Shown here piece by piece: positions 17,133-28,030 of a stretch of 64,000 nt of DNA (position 1 is its first letter; every line of letters begins with the position of its first letter). Where the stretch lies: NCBI RefSeq assembly GCF_000576595.1, contig NZ_AWSA01000017.1:31597-95596 (forward strand), in the 5' to 3' direction. The notes under the pieces were generated by a model that was given only the letters and a program-made list of their open reading frames with translations, was not told the origin of the DNA and did not search any database. The stretch is from Intrasporangium oryzae NRRL B-24470. Its GTDB lineage: Bacteria > Actinomycetota > Actinomycetes > Actinomycetales > Dermatophilaceae. The position numbers and the translations under genes were made by a program.

Positions 17133-19838
17133 ATGGTGGGCATGAACGCGTCGAGCGCAGGGCCCACGGAGCCCGAGCACCTCACCCCGGAGCACGCCCG
17201 GCTCGCCGAGTCACCGGCCCCGGACGGCCCGTGGCGTCTCTGGGGCCCCTACCTCTCCGCGCGCCAGTGGGGCACCGTCCGGGAGGACTACTCCCCCGAC
17301 GGCAGCGCCTGGTCCGAGTTCCCCTTCGACCACGCCGCCTCCCGCGCCTACCGCTGGGGCGAGGACGGGCTCGGCGGCATCAGCGACCGGTACGGCTTCC
17401 TCAACGTCGCCCTCGCCCTCTGGAACGGCAAGGACCCCATCCTCAAGGAGCGCCTCTTCGGCCTGACGAACGAGGAGGGCAACCACGGGGAGGACGCCAA
17501 GGAGTACTGGTGGGCCGTCGACGGCACGCCCACCCACAGCTGGATGGAGTGGCTCTACCGCTACCCGCAGGCCGAGTACCCCTACGAGCAGCTCCGCCGG
17601 GCGAACCGCGAGCGCAGTCGTTCCGAGCGCGAGTTCGAGCTCGCCGACACGGGGATCCTCGACCGCAACGAGTTCTTCGACGTCATGCTGACGTACGCGA
17701 AAGCGGGCCCGGACGACGTCTGCATCCGCATCACGGCGACGAACCGCGGCCCCGAGGCCGCGCCCCTGCACCTGCTGCCGACGATCTGGCTGCGGAACAC
17801 GTGGGCCTGGGGCACCGACGACAGGGTCACCGAGCTGCGCGAGGTCCGTCGCAACGGTCGCCCCCCGCGCGGGTGCCGAGCCGCGGAGGTGACGCACGGC
17901 TTCCTCGGCCGCTACGTCCTCGTCGCTGCCGGGTCGCCCCAGGTCCTCTTCTGCGACAACGAGACCAACGCCGAGCGCCTCTACGGCACGAAGAACCAGT
18001 CGCACTACCCCAAGGACGGCATCAACGACCGCGTCGTCCACGGGCGCCGCGCCGCGGTCAACCCCGGCGGGTACGGCAGCAAGGCGGCGTTCTGGTACCG
18101 GTGGGACGCCGTCGAGCCCGGCGAGACGGTGACCGTCGACCTGCGCCTCTCCCCCGCCGACCCCGGCCCGCGCACCTTCGGGGAGGACTTCGAAGCCGTC
18201 CTCTCCGAGCGCGCCGCCGAGGCCGACGAGTTCTACGCCCACGTCATCCACCCTTCGCTGCCCGACGTCGACCGGCACGTCGCCCGACGGGCGTATGCCG
18301 GCCTGCTCTGGGGCAAGCAGCTGTACCGCTACGACGTGCGCCAGTGGATCGAGGGCGACCCGGTCGGGCCACCGAGCCCCGAGCAGCGCACGCACGGGCG
18401 CAACGCCCACTGGCGCCACCTCGCCCTCGCCGACGTCCTGTCGATGCCCGACGAGTGGGAGTACCCGTGGTTCGCCGCGTGGGACCTCGCCTTCCATACG
18501 ATCCCGCTCGCACACGTCGACCCCGACTTCGCCAAGGAGCAGCTGCTCCTCATGTGCCGGGAGTGGGCGATGGCGCCCAACGGCCAGCTCCCGGCATACG
18601 AGTGGGAGTTCGGCGACGTCAACCCGCCCGTCCACGCCTGGGCGGCCTGGCACGTCTACCGGATCGACGGCTACCGCGACCGCGAGTTCCTCGTCCGCGT
18701 CTTCACCAAGCTCCTGCTCAACTTCGGGTGGTGGGTCAACCGCAAGGACGCCAACGGCTCCAACCTCTTCGAGGGCGGCTTCCTCGGGATGGACAACATC
18801 GGCCTGTTCAACCGGTCCGCACCGCTGCCCCCCGGCTTCCGGCTCGAGCAGTCCGACGCGACGAGCTGGATGGCCTTCTACTGCCAGCAGATGCTGAAGA
18901 TCGCCCTCGAGCTCGCCCGCACCGACAAGGCGTGGGACGACGTCGCGACGAAGTTCATGGAGCACTTCCTCGCGATCGCCCAGGCCATGCGGCACTTCGG
19001 CTCCCACGACAAGTCCCTCTGGCACGAGGAGGACGGTTTCTACTACGACGTCCTCGTCCACCCCGACGGTAGGGCGCCGCACATGCGGGTGCGCTCGATG
19101 GTTGGCCTGCTGCCCATCCTCGGGGCGACGGAGATCCCCGCGTGGGTCCTCGACGAGTGCCCCGACCTGACGAGCCGGTTCCGGTGGCTCCAGCAGCGGC
19201 GGCCCGAGCTCGTCAAGCCGCTCCTCGCCCGCGAGTCCGACGGCCGGATGCTCCTCACCCTCGTCCCGCCGCGGCGGCTGCGGCGCATCCTGCAGCGGAT
19301 GTTCGACACCGAGGAGTTCCTCTCGCCGTACGGCATCCGCTCGCTCTCGGCGGCCACCCGCGAGGCCGTCACCGCGACGCTCGGTGGTCAGACGGTCTCG
19401 ATCGAGTACGAGCCGGGCGAGTCGCGCACGGGGATGTTCGGTGGCAACTCCAACTGGCGCGGCCCGGTCTGGTTCCCCGTCAACGTCCTGCTCGCCGACA
19501 AGCTGCGCACGTACGGCCGCTTCTTCGGCGACAGCTTCACCGTCGAGGTCCCCACCGGCTCGGGGCGCCACCTCACGCTCGACGAGGCGGCCGACGTCAT
19601 CGACTCCGGACTCACCGCCCTCTTCCGTCCGGTCGACGGCCGCCGGCCGTCGGACGGCGCCCGGATCGAATCCAGCGACGACCCGCTCTGGTCGGAGCAC
19701 CCGACGTTCTCCGAGTACTTCGACGGCGACACCGGCGAGGGGCTCGGCGCCACGCACCAGACGGGCTGGACCGCCCTCGTGGCGCACCTGCTCAACCCTC
19801 GGCTGCCTCCGGACCCCCGCACGATGGGTTGGGGCTGA
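17133..19838 (+). CDS. glycoside hydrolase of the GH63/MGH1-like type
   Basis: 901-residue (alpha/alpha)6-barrel hydrolase, expected to be cytoplasmic since no signal peptide is visible. Recognisable family segments are [13 protein letters not shown] near the start, [25 protein letters not shown] in the middle, [16 protein letters not shown] and, near the end, [19 protein letters not shown]63 covers processing alpha-glucosidases and, in bacteria, hydrolases of glucosyl- or mannosyl-glycerate; the substrate cannot be chosen from sequence alone. Start uncertain: ATG 17133 (used) or ATG 17142; neither has a strong ribosome site. Divergent from the MerR-clamp gene across a 135-bp gap, so it is a possible second target of that regulator. 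Confidence 0.85.
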   Translation: MVGMNASSAGPTEPEHLTPEHARLAESPAPDGPWRLWGPYLSARQWGTVREDYSPDGSAWSEFPFDHAASRAYRWGEDGLGGISDRYGFLNVALALWNGKDPILKERLFGLTNEEGNHGEDAKEYWWAVDGTPTHSWMEWLYRYPQAEYPYEQLRRANRERSRSEREFELADTGILDRNEFFDVMLTYAKAGPDDVCIRITATNRGPEAAPLHLLPTIWLRNTWAWGTDDRVTELREVRRNGRPPRGCRAAEVTHGFLGRYVLVAAGSPQVLFCDNETNAERLYGTKNQSHYPKDGINDRVVHGRRAAVNPGGYGSKAAFWYRWDAVEPGETVTVDLRLSPADPGPRTFGEDFEAVLSERAAEADEFYAHVIHPSLPDVDRHVARRAYAGLLWGKQLYRYDVRQWIEGDPVGPPSPEQRTHGRNAHWRHLALADVLSMPDEWEYPWFAAWDLAFHTIPLAHVDPDFAKEQLLLMCREWAMAPNGQLPAYEWEFGDVNPPVHAWAAWHVYRIDGYRDREFLVRVFTKLLLNFGWWVNRKDANGSNLFEGGFLGMDNIGLFNRSAPLPPGFRLEQSDATSWMAFYCQQMLKIALELARTDKAWDDVATKFMEHFLAIAQAMRHFGSHDKSLWHEEDGFYYDVLVHPDGRAPHMRVRSMVGLLPILGATEIPAWVLDECPDLTSRFRWLQQRRPELVKPLLARESDGRMLLTLVPPRRLRRILQRMFDTEEFLSPYGIRSLSAATREAVTATLGGQTVSIEYEPGESRTGMFGGNSNWRGPVWFPVNVLLADKLRTYGRFFGDSFTVEVPTGSGRHLTLDEAADVIDSGLTALFRPVDGRRPSDGARIESSDDPLWSEHPTFSEYFDGDTGEGLGATHQTGWTALVAHLLNPRLPPDPRTMGWG

Positions 19839-19861
19839 CGACCGGCGGGTCCGGCCTCGGG

Positions 19862-19867
19862 TAGCGT
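19862..19867 (+). promoter_or_regulatory. -10 element of the FemABX-like gene
   Basis: TAGCGT, eight bases before the GTG at 19876; near-leaderless spacing. Confidence 0.45.
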
Positions 19868-19875
19868 GAGCCCCC

Positions 19876-20994
19876 GTGACCGCGCCCATCACCGTCCGAG
19901 ACATCACCGCCGCCGAGCACCTCGCGTGGCTGCGCACCCAGCCCTCGGCGAGCTTCCTGCAGACCCCCGCCTGGGGTCAGGTCAAGCAGGACTGGCGCCA
20001 CGGGTCCGTCGGATGGTTCGAGGGCGAGCAGATGATCGGCGCGGCCCTCGTGCTCTACCGCTCCCTCCCGCGCATCGGCCGGTCGCTCGCCTACATCCCC
20101 GAGGGGCCCTGCATCGACTGGGCTTCCCCGCGCCTCGTGGAGCTGCTCCGGGCGCTGCGCGACCACCTCAAGGCATCGAAGGCCTTCGCCCTGCGGATCG
20201 GGCCGCCCGTCGCGACCCACCGCTGGCACGCACCGACGATCAAGGAGGCGATCGGCGACGACGCGATCCGGCGCTATGACCAGGCCCGGCCCGACGTCGT
20301 CGAGCCGGTCGGGACGGCGGTCGTCGCGACGCTGCGCCGTCTCGGCTTCGAGCACCTCGCCGCCGAGGACGGCTTCACCGCCGGCCAGCCGGAGTATGTC
20401 TTCCAGGTGCCGCTCGCTGGTCGCTCCGAGGCCGACGTCCTCGCCGGAATGAACCAGCTGTGGCGGCGCAACATCAAGAAGACGGAGAAGAACGGCGTCA
20501 CGGTCCGGGTCGGCGACGCCACCGACATCCCGGCCTTCCACCGCGTCTACGTCGAGACGGCCGAGCGCGACCGCTTCACCCCCAGAGGGGTGGGCTACTT
20601 CGAGCAGATGTATGCCGCCCTGTCCGCCGAGGACCCCGACCGGATCCGCGTCTACCTCGCCGAGCACGAGGGCGACGTGCTCGCCGCGACGCTCTGGATC
20701 CGCGTCGGCGACCACGCCTGGTACTCCTACGGCGCCTCGACCGCCGCCAAGCGCGAGCTCCAGGCCTCAACGGCGATCCAGTGGCGCATGCTCCGTGACT
20801 CGATCGCGGCGGGCTGCACCACCTACGACCTGCGCGGGATCACCAACACCGTGGCGTCGGACAACCCCCACATCGGGCTCATCCGGTTCAAGGTCGGCAC
20901 CGGGGGCGAGGCCGTCCGCCTCGCCGGCGAGTGGGACCTCCCGCTCAACCCCGTTCTCTACAAGGCCTTCTCGCTCTACATGAAGAGGCGGTGA
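19876..20994 (+). CDS. FemABX-family aminoacyltransferase (peptidoglycan bridge formation type)
   Basis: 372 residues; family members use aminoacyl-tRNA to add amino acids to the peptidoglycan stem peptide, acting at the cytoplasmic face on lipid II. Two GNAT-like halves are visible: N-terminal (SFLQTPAWGQVKQDW, IPEGPCIDW) and C-terminal (WRRNIKKTEKNGV, RVYVETAERDRF, YSYGASTAAKRELQASTAIQW, YDLRGI). The final LYKAFSLYMKRR also fits the family. No coiled-coil tRNA-synthetase-like insertion was noticed. Two bases separate its stop from an alanine-racemase-like gene, a strongly suggestive operon: the racemase may supply a D-amino acid or act on the product. GTG start. Confidence 0.88.
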   Translation: MTAPITVRDITAAEHLAWLRTQPSASFLQTPAWGQVKQDWRHGSVGWFEGEQMIGAALVLYRSLPRIGRSLAYIPEGPCIDWASPRLVELLRALRDHLKASKAFALRIGPPVATHRWHAPTIKEAIGDDAIRRYDQARPDVVEPVGTAVVATLRRLGFEHLAAEDGFTAGQPEYVFQVPLAGRSEADVLAGMNQLWRRNIKKTEKNGVTVRVGDATDIPAFHRVYVETAERDRFTPRGVGYFEQMYAALSAEDPDRIRVYLAEHEGDVLAATLWIRVGDHAWYSYGASTAAKRELQASTAIQWRMLRDSIAAGCTTYDLRGITNTVASDNPHIGLIRFKVGTGGEAVRLAGEWDLPLNPVLYKAFSLYMKRR

Positions 20995-20996
20995 GC

Positions 20997-22013
20997 ATGA
21001 CCTTCACGCTCCACGTCGACGGCGCCCGCTGGCGCGCCGCCATGGACGCCGTCGTCGCGGCCCGACCCGGCATCGTCCCGGTCGTCAAGGGCAACGGCTA
21101 CGGGTTCGGCCGGGACCTGCTCTGCGCCGAGGCCTCGCGGCTCGACGTGCCGATGATCGCCGTCGGCACCTACGTCGAGGTCCCGTCGGCGCTCGCCGCC
21201 TTCGGGCGGGACATCCTCGTCATGGAGCCGTACCGCGCGGCGATCCACGCGGACCTGCCCGACCTCGGCAACCGGCGCCTCGTCCACACGATCACCACGC
21301 GCCCCGACCTCGACCACCTGCGGGTCCTCCAGCCCACGGCCCGCGTCGTCGTCGAGGGGCTGACCTCCATGAAGCGCTTCGGCGCGCCGGCCGCCGCCCT
21401 CGGTGACCTCGTGGCCGCGTCGGACGCCCTCGGCGTCACCCTCCACCTTCCCCTCGGCACCGGCCACGTCGCCGAGATCACCTCGTTCATCGAGGCGGCC
21501 CCCGGCATGCGCCGCTGGTATCTCTCGCACGTGTCCCCGTCCGAGCTGGCCAGCCTGCGCAGCCGCTACCCCGAGCACCGGTTCCTCGCCCGGGTCGGCA
21601 CGGACCTGTGGCTCGCCGACCGCTCCGCGTACGAGGTCCGGGCGCACGTCCTCGACGTCCGGCCCGTCGCCAAGGGTGAGACGGCGGGCTACCGCCAGCG
21701 GCCGCTGCCGGCCGGCCACCTCGTCGTCGTGAGCGGTGGGACGTCCCATGGCGTGGCGATGGAGTCGCCCGCCTCCGCCGCGACCGCGCGATCGCGCGCG
21801 ATCGCCGTGGCAGAGGGTGTGCTCGAGGCAGCGCACCGCGTCCGTTCGCCCTTCACCGTCGCCGGGGTCTCGCCCCGGTTCGCCGAGCCGCCACACATGC
21901 AGTGCAGCCTCCTCGCCCTGCCTGAGGGCGTGGCGCCACCGCGCGTCGGGGACACGGTCACGGTCAGGATGCGCCTCACCACGGCCTACCCCGACGCCGT
22001 CGTCGTCTCCTGA
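20997..22013 (+). CDS. alanine racemase-like PLP enzyme
   Basis: 338-residue protein with the fold-type III PLP barrel of alanine racemase: VVKGNGYGFG (29-38) carries the presumed Schiff-base Lys31, where classical Alr has VKANAYGHG. The C-terminal part is diverged from ordinary Alr: it has GGTSHGVAMESP and AEPPHMQCSLLALPEG in place of the usual C-terminal beta-domain with its catalytic Tyr, so the reaction may be racemisation of another amino acid or something else. ATG at 20997 lies two bases after the FemABX-like stop, with GAGG-like sequence (AAGAGGCGGTGAGC) before it. It ends ahead of a small GC hairpin, so the operon is probably these two genes. Confidence 0.8.
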   Translation: MTFTLHVDGARWRAAMDAVVAARPGIVPVVKGNGYGFGRDLLCAEASRLDVPMIAVGTYVEVPSALAAFGRDILVMEPYRAAIHADLPDLGNRRLVHTITTRPDLDHLRVLQPTARVVVEGLTSMKRFGAPAAALGDLVAASDALGVTLHLPLGTGHVAEITSFIEAAPGMRRWYLSHVSPSELASLRSRYPEHRFLARVGTDLWLADRSAYEVRAHVLDVRPVAKGETAGYRQRPLPAGHLVVVSGGTSHGVAMESPASAATARSRAIAVAEGVLEAAHRVRSPFTVAGVSPRFAEPPHMQCSLLALPEGVAPPRVGDTVTVRMRLTTAYPDAVVVS

Positions 22014-22028
22014 TCCGTCGTGACATGC

Positions 22029-22043
22029 CCGGGGCGCCCCCGG
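22029..22043 (+). terminator. small GC hairpin after the racemase-like gene
   Basis: CCGGGG-CGC-CCCCGG, six-bp perfect stem, 16 bases after the stop codon. Confidence 0.4.
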
Positions 22044-22063
22044 CGCGAGGACGGACACCGCAC

Positions 22064-22069
22064 TAGGCT
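22064..22069 (+). promoter_or_regulatory. candidate -10 element of the zinc metallopeptidase gene
   Basis: TAGGCT, giving a predicted leader of about 47 bases with an AGGAG ribosome site before the ATG at 22123. Confidence 0.4.
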
Positions 22070-22122
22070 GAACCGGGTGTGGACCCGGGACGCGCCGGTC
22101 CCCCGAGCCCAGGAGCGGTGAC

Positions 22123-23088
22123 ATGAGCTTCAACGAGAATGCCCAGCTCGATACCTCGCAGGTCGAGAGCGGCGGGAGCGGCGGTTTCGGCGGTGGGGGT
22201 GGCGGAGGTGGCGGCTTCCCCGGGGGCATCCAGGTCGGCGGCGGGATCGGCGGGCTCATCGTCCTCATCCTCGTGATGATCTTCGGCGGCAGCCGGCTCC
22301 TCGGCGGTGGCGACTCCGGCTCGACGACGAACGGCGTGCCCTCACAGCAGCTGCAGACCGACCAGGTCGCCGCGGCCGGGCAGGTGCAGGACTCGGCCTT
22401 CTCGCAGTGCAAGACGGGCGCCGACGCCAACAGGGACGACGTCTGCCTCATCGTTGCGACGGTCAACAGCGTCCAGGACTACTGGACCAAGACCCTGCCC
22501 AAGTACAACCTCAACTACGAGCCGGTGAAGACCGTCATCTACCAGGGCCAGACCCCGTCCGGCTGCGGCACCGCCAACGCGCAGGTCGGGCCCTTCTACT
22601 GCCCGCTCGACAAGAAGGTCTATGTCGACGCCAGCTTCTTCCAGGAGCTGCAGAGCCGCTTCGGCGCCGACGGTGGGCAGCTGGCCAAGGAGTACGTCAT
22701 CGGCCACGAGTACGGCCACCACGTCCAGGACCTCCTCGGCATCCTCAACCGCGCCCAGCAGGACCCGCAGGGGGCGAACTCCGGTGCGGTGCGCATCGAG
22801 CTCATGGCCGACTGCCTGGCCGGGACGTGGGTCAAGCACGCGACGGAGACGACGGACGCGAACGGGACGACCCTGCTCAAGCCGATCACCGATGCCGACA
22901 TCAAGTCGGCGCTCTCGGCGGCCTCGGCTGTGGGCGACGACCGGATCCAGCAGGCCGCCCAGGGCCGGGTCACGCCGGAGACGTGGACCCACGGCTCGGC
23001 GGCGGCGCGCCAGAAGTGGTTCATGCAGGGCTACGAGACCGGCGACATCAACCAGTGCAACACCTTCGGCGTCGCGACGGTCGGCTGA
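22123..23088 (+). CDS. putative neutral zinc metallopeptidase (YpfJ family)
   Basis: 321 residues. A Gly-rich stretch (about 17-44) leads into one membrane helix (about 41-56), after which a soluble extracytoplasmic domain carries the zinc motif HEYGHH (195-200; HExxH). Downstream Glu in VRIELMADCLAG fits the third zinc ligand seen in this family. Four or five Cys residues (CKTGA, DVCLI, SGCGT, FYCPL, ADCLAG) could form disulfides outside the cell. Family function is unproven despite the peptidase fold. Ribosome site AGGAG is good. Monocistronic: its own -10 upstream, and a convergent gene follows. Confidence 0.88.
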   Translation: MSFNENAQLDTSQVESGGSGGFGGGGGGGGGFPGGIQVGGGIGGLIVLILVMIFGGSRLLGGGDSGSTTNGVPSQQLQTDQVAAAGQVQDSAFSQCKTGADANRDDVCLIVATVNSVQDYWTKTLPKYNLNYEPVKTVIYQGQTPSGCGTANAQVGPFYCPLDKKVYVDASFFQELQSRFGADGGQLAKEYVIGHEYGHHVQDLLGILNRAQQDPQGANSGAVRIELMADCLAGTWVKHATETTDANGTTLLKPITDADIKSALSAASAVGDDRIQQAAQGRVTPETWTHGSAAARQKWFMQGYETGDINQCNTFGVATVG

Positions 23089-23127
23089 GGCAGCCCGTCG
23101 CGAGCCGCGTGGCGCGTCGTCGGGGAC

Positions 23128-23141
23128 GGCGTGGCCACGCC
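23128..23141. terminator. short palindrome between convergent metallopeptidase and acVLRF1 genes
   Basis: GGCGT-GGCC-ACGCC within a 54-bp convergent gap; five-bp stem, weak as a terminator but well placed. Confidence 0.35.
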
Positions 23142-23142
23142 A

Positions 23143-23775
23143 CTAGGCGCCCGGGGTCGCGGGCCGGGTGGTCTCGGTGAGGGCGATCCGGACCGCCCTG
23201 CCCCGGCGCAGGGCGGTCTCGAGGACGTCGCGCCGCGGGTCCGGCAGGTCGAAGAGCTCGCGCACGGGCAGCCCACGGAGGGCCCGCAGCGCCGGCGCGT
23301 CCAGCACCTCGCCCACGAGCGCCCGGTCTCCCCCGACGACGAGACCACGGGGTATGCCGCTCGCTCCCGTCCGCGGCGACTCGTCGTCCCCGAGGAGCAC
23401 CGTCCGCGCGTGCGCGACGACCGCGCCGACCAGCTCGTCGGCCTGGTTGGCGCGGCGGCGGGCGAAGCGCTGCTGCGACCAGCCGCCCGCGGCCGTGCGG
23501 GACTGGACCCTCCGCGTGCCCACCTTCGACGAGGTGAACGCGCCCGCGTGGGCCAGCCCGACGGCATACCCGCCCCTGCGGATGAGGACGAGACCGAGGG
23601 GGTCGTACGCGAAGGGTGTCGCCACGGCGGTCGACCCGTCGGCGGCCATGGCTGACACGACGATGCCGCCCGGAGTCTCCTCCGTGGCGACATCGACCGC
23701 TCCGTGCCGCTCGGCGAACCCGGCGAGCCACCGGTCGAGGCGCTCGGGGGCGACCTCGACCACGCGGGTGGTCAT
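23143..23775 (-). CDS. acVLRF1 family peptidyl-tRNA hydrolase (ribosome rescue)
   Basis: 210-residue actinobacterial member of the VLRF1 (Vms1-like release factor) family, relatives of eRF1 that cleave peptidyl-tRNA on stalled ribosomes. The diagnostic loop is GGWSQQRFARRRANQ (97-111), the GxxQ-type motif in which a Gln (here Gln101 or 102) is thought to position water for ester cleavage. Upstream AFTSSKVGTRRVQSRTAAGG also fits the family. It lies 16 bases downstream of the SufT-like gene on the same strand, so is probably the last gene of the suf operon transcript, or just after it. Function is by family; not proven here. Confidence 0.8.
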   Translation of the reverse strand: MTTRVVEVAPERLDRWLAGFAERHGAVDVATEETPGGIVVSAMAADGSTAVATPFAYDPLGLVLIRRGGYAVGLAHAGAFTSSKVGTRRVQSRTAAGGWSQQRFARRRANQADELVGAVVAHARTVLLGDDESPRTGASGIPRGLVVGGDRALVGEVLDAPALRALRGLPVRELFDLPDPRRDVLETALRRGRAVRIALTETTRPATPGA

Positions 23776-23791
23776 CGACCGGGCCGGCGGC

Positions 23792-24139
23792 TCAGAGGTT
23801 GAAACCGAGCGCGCGCAGCTGCTCGCGCCCGTCCTCGGTGATCTTGTCGGGGCCCCACGGGGGCATCCACACCCAGTTGATCCGATGCGTCGCGACGAGC
23901 CCTTCGAGGGCCTGGGCCGTCTGGTCCTCGATGACGTCGGTGAGGGGGCAGGCCGCCGACGTCAGCGTCATGTCGATGACGGCGTGGGACTGGGCGTCGA
24001 CGGTGATGCCGTAGACGAGACCGAGGTCGACGACGTTGATGCCGAGCTCGGGGTCGACGACGTCGCGCAGGGCCTCCTCGACGTCGGCCACGTTGGCCGG
24101 GTTGGCCGAGCTGCCGGAGCCGGTGGCGGTCTGGGTCAT
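23792..24139 (-). CDS. sufT: SufT/MIP18-like Fe-S maturation factor (DUF59)
   Basis: 115-residue metal-sulfur cluster assembly protein. DUF59 landmarks: DVVDPELGINVVDLGLVYGI (27-46) and the reactive Cys64 region LTSAACPL. Proteins of this type assist delivery of Fe-S clusters to targets. The start ATG (24137-24139) overlaps the sufU stop by four bases and has AAGGAG upstream. It closes the ordered suf set B-D-C-S-U-T. Confidence 0.9.
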   Translation of the reverse strand: MTQTATGSGSSANPANVADVEEALRDVVDPELGINVVDLGLVYGITVDAQSHAVIDMTLTSAACPLTDVIEDQTAQALEGLVATHRINWVWMPPWGPDKITEDGREQLRALGFNL

Positions 24140-24636
24140 GACTGCACTCCTTGGGGGGAGGTCGGGAGGGTGGCCGGGACGGAGGCCCGGTTCGAGATGT
24201 CGACGCCGGCGCGAGCCAGGGCGTCGGTGAAGGCGGTCCAACCGAGCAGGGCGCACTTGACGCGGGCGGGGTACTTCGAGACCCCCGCCAGCGCGACGCC
24301 GTCGCCGATGACCTCCTCGTCGCCGACGACCTTGCCGCGCGAGGTGAGCATCTCGCGCATCGCCGCGAAGGTCTCGAGGGCCTCGGTGACCGGGTGGCCG
24401 ATGACCTCGTCGGCGAGGACGGAGGTCGACGCGACGGAGATCGAGCAACCCTGGGTGCGGTAGGACACGTCGGTGACGACCGCGTCCTCGCCCTCGCCCG
24501 TCACGTCGACCCGCAGGGTGACCTCGTCGCCGCACGTCGGGTTGATGTGGTGGACCTCCGCGTCGAACGGCTCGCGCAGGCCCGCGTGGTGGGGTCGCTT
24601 GGAGTGCTCGAGGATGAGCTCCTGGTAGAGGTCCAT
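24136..24636 (-). CDS. sufU: SufU, zinc-dependent sulfurtransferase/Fe-S assembly protein
   Basis: 166 residues. Accepts persulfide sulfur from SufS. The conserved ligands are Cys35 with Asp37 (PTCGD), Cys64 (QGCSIS) and Cys128 (VKCALLGW), the pattern of zinc-binding SufU rather than scaffold IscU. One base separates its ATG from the sufS stop, and its own stop overlaps sufT. Confidence 0.93.
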   Translation of the reverse strand: MDLYQELILEHSKRPHHAGLREPFDAEVHHINPTCGDEVTLRVDVTGEGEDAVVTDVSYRTQGCSISVASTSVLADEVIGHPVTEALETFAAMREMLTSRGKVVGDEEVIGDGVALAGVSKYPARVKCALLGWTAFTDALARAGVDISNRASVPATLPTSPQGVQS

Positions 24637-24637
24637 C

Positions 24638-26005
<1,368 letters not shown>

Positions 26006-26767
26006 TCAGACCGTCGCCGACGAGGTGAAGCGGTCGTAGCCCTCGTCCTCGAGGCGGTCGGCGAGCTCGGGCCCGCCCTCCTCGACGATCCTGCCGTCGA
26101 CGAAGACATGGACGAAGTCGGGCTTGATGTAGCGCAGGATCCGCGTGTAGTGCGTGATGAGCAGGACGCCGAGGTCGCTGGACCCCTTGGCGCGGTTGAC
26201 GCCCTCGGAGACGATCTTGAGCGCGTCGACGTCGAGGCCGGAGTCGGTCTCGTCGAGGATGGCCACCTTGGGCTTGAGCAGCTCCATCTGGAGGATCTCG
26301 TGGCGCTTCTTCTCGCCGCCGGAGAACCCCTCGTTGACGTTGCGCTCGGCGAAGGCCGGGTCCATGCGGAGGTTGCCCATGGCCTCCTTGACCTCCTTGA
26401 CCCACGTGCGCAGCTTGGGGGCCTCGCCGTCGATCGCGGTCTTCGCGGTGCGCAGGAAGTTGCTCACGGTGACGCCGGGGACCTCGACGGGGTACTGCAT
26501 GGCGAGGAAGAGGCCGGCACGGGCGCGCTCGTCGACACTCATGGCGAGCACGTCCTCCCCGTCGAGCGTGACGGTGCCGCCGGTGACCGTGTACTTCGGG
26601 TGGCCGGCGATGCTGTAGGCGAGCGTCGACTTGCCGGAGCCGTTCGGGCCCATGATCGCGTGGGTCTCACCGGAGTTCACGGTGAGGTCCACCCCGCGCA
26701 GGATCTCCTTGGGGCCGTCCTCGGTCTCGACAGAGACCGTCAGTCCCTTGATCTCGAGCGTGCTCAT
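26006..26767 (-). CDS. sufC: SufC ATPase
   Basis: 253-residue ABC-type ATPase of the SufBCD scaffold; it drives conformational change during Fe-S assembly. Walker A GPNGSGKST (40-48), signature FSGGEKKRHEI, Walker B VAILDETDSGLD, switch His in LLITHYTR. Three bases after sufD stop. Confidence 0.95.
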   Translation of the reverse strand: MSTLEIKGLTVSVETEDGPKEILRGVDLTVNSGETHAIMGPNGSGKSTLAYSIAGHPKYTVTGGTVTLDGEDVLAMSVDERARAGLFLAMQYPVEVPGVTVSNFLRTAKTAIDGEAPKLRTWVKEVKEAMGNLRMDPAFAERNVNEGFSGGEKKRHEILQMELLKPKVAILDETDSGLDVDALKIVSEGVNRAKGSSDLGVLLITHYTRILRYIKPDFVHVFVDGRIVEEGGPELADRLEDEGYDRFTSSATV

Positions 26768-26770
26768 GGG

Positions 26771-28030
26771 TCAGTTCTCCTTCGTGACGGTCTGGCCGTC
26801 GGCGTTCGGTGCAGTGGGGTTCGCGGCGGGGTTCGCGGCGGGGTTCGCGGAGGCGTATGCCGTCGAGGCGAGCTCCTCCTCGATGGCGGCCGTGATCTCG
26901 TCGCGGAGGTCGGCCAGCGGGATCTCGCGGATGATGTCGGCGAAGAAACCGCGCACGACGAGGCGCTTCGCCTCGTCCTCGGGGATGCCCCGCGCCTGCA
27001 GGTAGAACAGCTGCAGGTCGTCGAAGCGTCCGGTGGCGGAGGCGTGGCCGGCGCCCTCGATCTCGCCCGTCTCGATCTCGAGGTTGGGCACCGAGTCGGC
27101 GCGGGCGCCGTCGGTGAGGATGAGGTTGCGGTTGAGCTCGTAGGTGTCGGTGCCCTCGGCCTCGGCACGGATGAGGACGTCGCCGACCCAGACCGTGCGG
27201 GCGGTCGCGCCCTGGAGCGCACCCTTGTACGTGGCGCGGCTCGTGCAGTGCGGCGCGTTGTGGTCGATGTAGGAGCGGTGCTCGAGGTGCTGTCCCGCGT
27301 CGGCGAAGTAGACGCCGAGAAGGGTCGCGTTACCACCGGGGCCCGCGTAGCGGACGTTGGCGTTGAGCCGGACGACCTCACCGCCGAGGGTGACGCCCAC
27401 GTGCTTGTACGTCGCGTCGCGGCCGACGAGGGCGTCGTGCTGCGCGAGGTGCACGGAGCCGTCGGACCAGCGCTGCGTCGAGACGACCGTGAGGTCGGAG
27501 CCGTCGCCGGTCACGACCGAGACGAGCTCGGAGTGCTGCGCGAGACCGGTGTGCTCGAGGACGAGGGTCGCCTTCGAGTGGCGCCCGGCCCGCACGACGA
27601 CGTGGCCGTGCGAGGCGGTGTCACCCGAGCCGGTGAGGACGACCCGCACCGGCTCGGCGAGCTCGGCCTCGGCCGGGATGTCGACGAGGACGGCGGCGGC
27701 CGAGGCTGCGGCGACGACCGCGGCCCGGTCCTGCGGAGGCAGGATGCCGAGCGCGCGGGCGTCGGAGGCGGAGATCGGGGAGACGGTCACGCCCGCAGGG
27801 AGCGAGTCGGTCCACGCGAGGCCGTCGCTCGCACCCTCGGCGAAGAGGGCGGAGAGCTTCTTGACCGGCGTGAAGCGCCACTCCTCCTCGCGCCCCGTCG
27901 GGACGGGGAACGCGGAGACGTCGAACGACGCGGTGCGCTCGGCCCGCGACTGGTCGGGCACGAAGGCCGCGACCGAGTCGGTGTGGGGCCGCGCCAGGGG
28001 GTCGGCGGTCATGGTGTCGGCAACGGACAT
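26771..28030 (-). CDS. sufD: SufD, Fe-S scaffold subunit
   Basis: 419-residue subunit of the SufBCD scaffold. The beta-helix core and the C-terminal helical block (HASATGRFDDLQLFYLQARG, EDEAKRLVVRGFFADI) are typical; the His of the GHASATGRFD segment is the conserved one. The C-terminal ending is low-complexity: four Ala-Asn-Pro units (ANPAANPAANPAANP), one of which borders a copy of the octamer. Start codon overlaps the sufB stop by one base (TGATG). Confidence 0.93.
   Translation of the reverse strand: MSVADTMTADPLARPHTDSVAAFVPDQSRAERTASFDVSAFPVPTGREEEWRFTPVKKLSALFAEGASDGLAWTDSLPAGVTVSPISASDARALGILPPQDRAAVVAAASAAAVLVDIPAEAELAEPVRVVLTGSGDTASHGHVVVRAGRHSKATLVLEHTGLAQHSELVSVVTGDGSDLTVVSTQRWSDGSVHLAQHDALVGRDATYKHVGVTLGGEVVRLNANVRYAGPGGNATLLGVYFADAGQHLEHRSYIDHNAPHCTSRATYKGALQGATARTVWVGDVLIRAEAEGTDTYELNRNLILTDGARADSVPNLEIETGEIEGAGHASATGRFDDLQLFYLQARGIPEDEAKRLVVRGFFADIIREIPLADLRDEITAAIEEELASTAYASANPAANPAANPTAPNADGQTVTKEN

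Noticed and set aside
23089..23142. Possible small gene in the gap between metallopeptidase and acVLRF1
   Set aside because: Only 54 bp, with a palindrome; no ORF.
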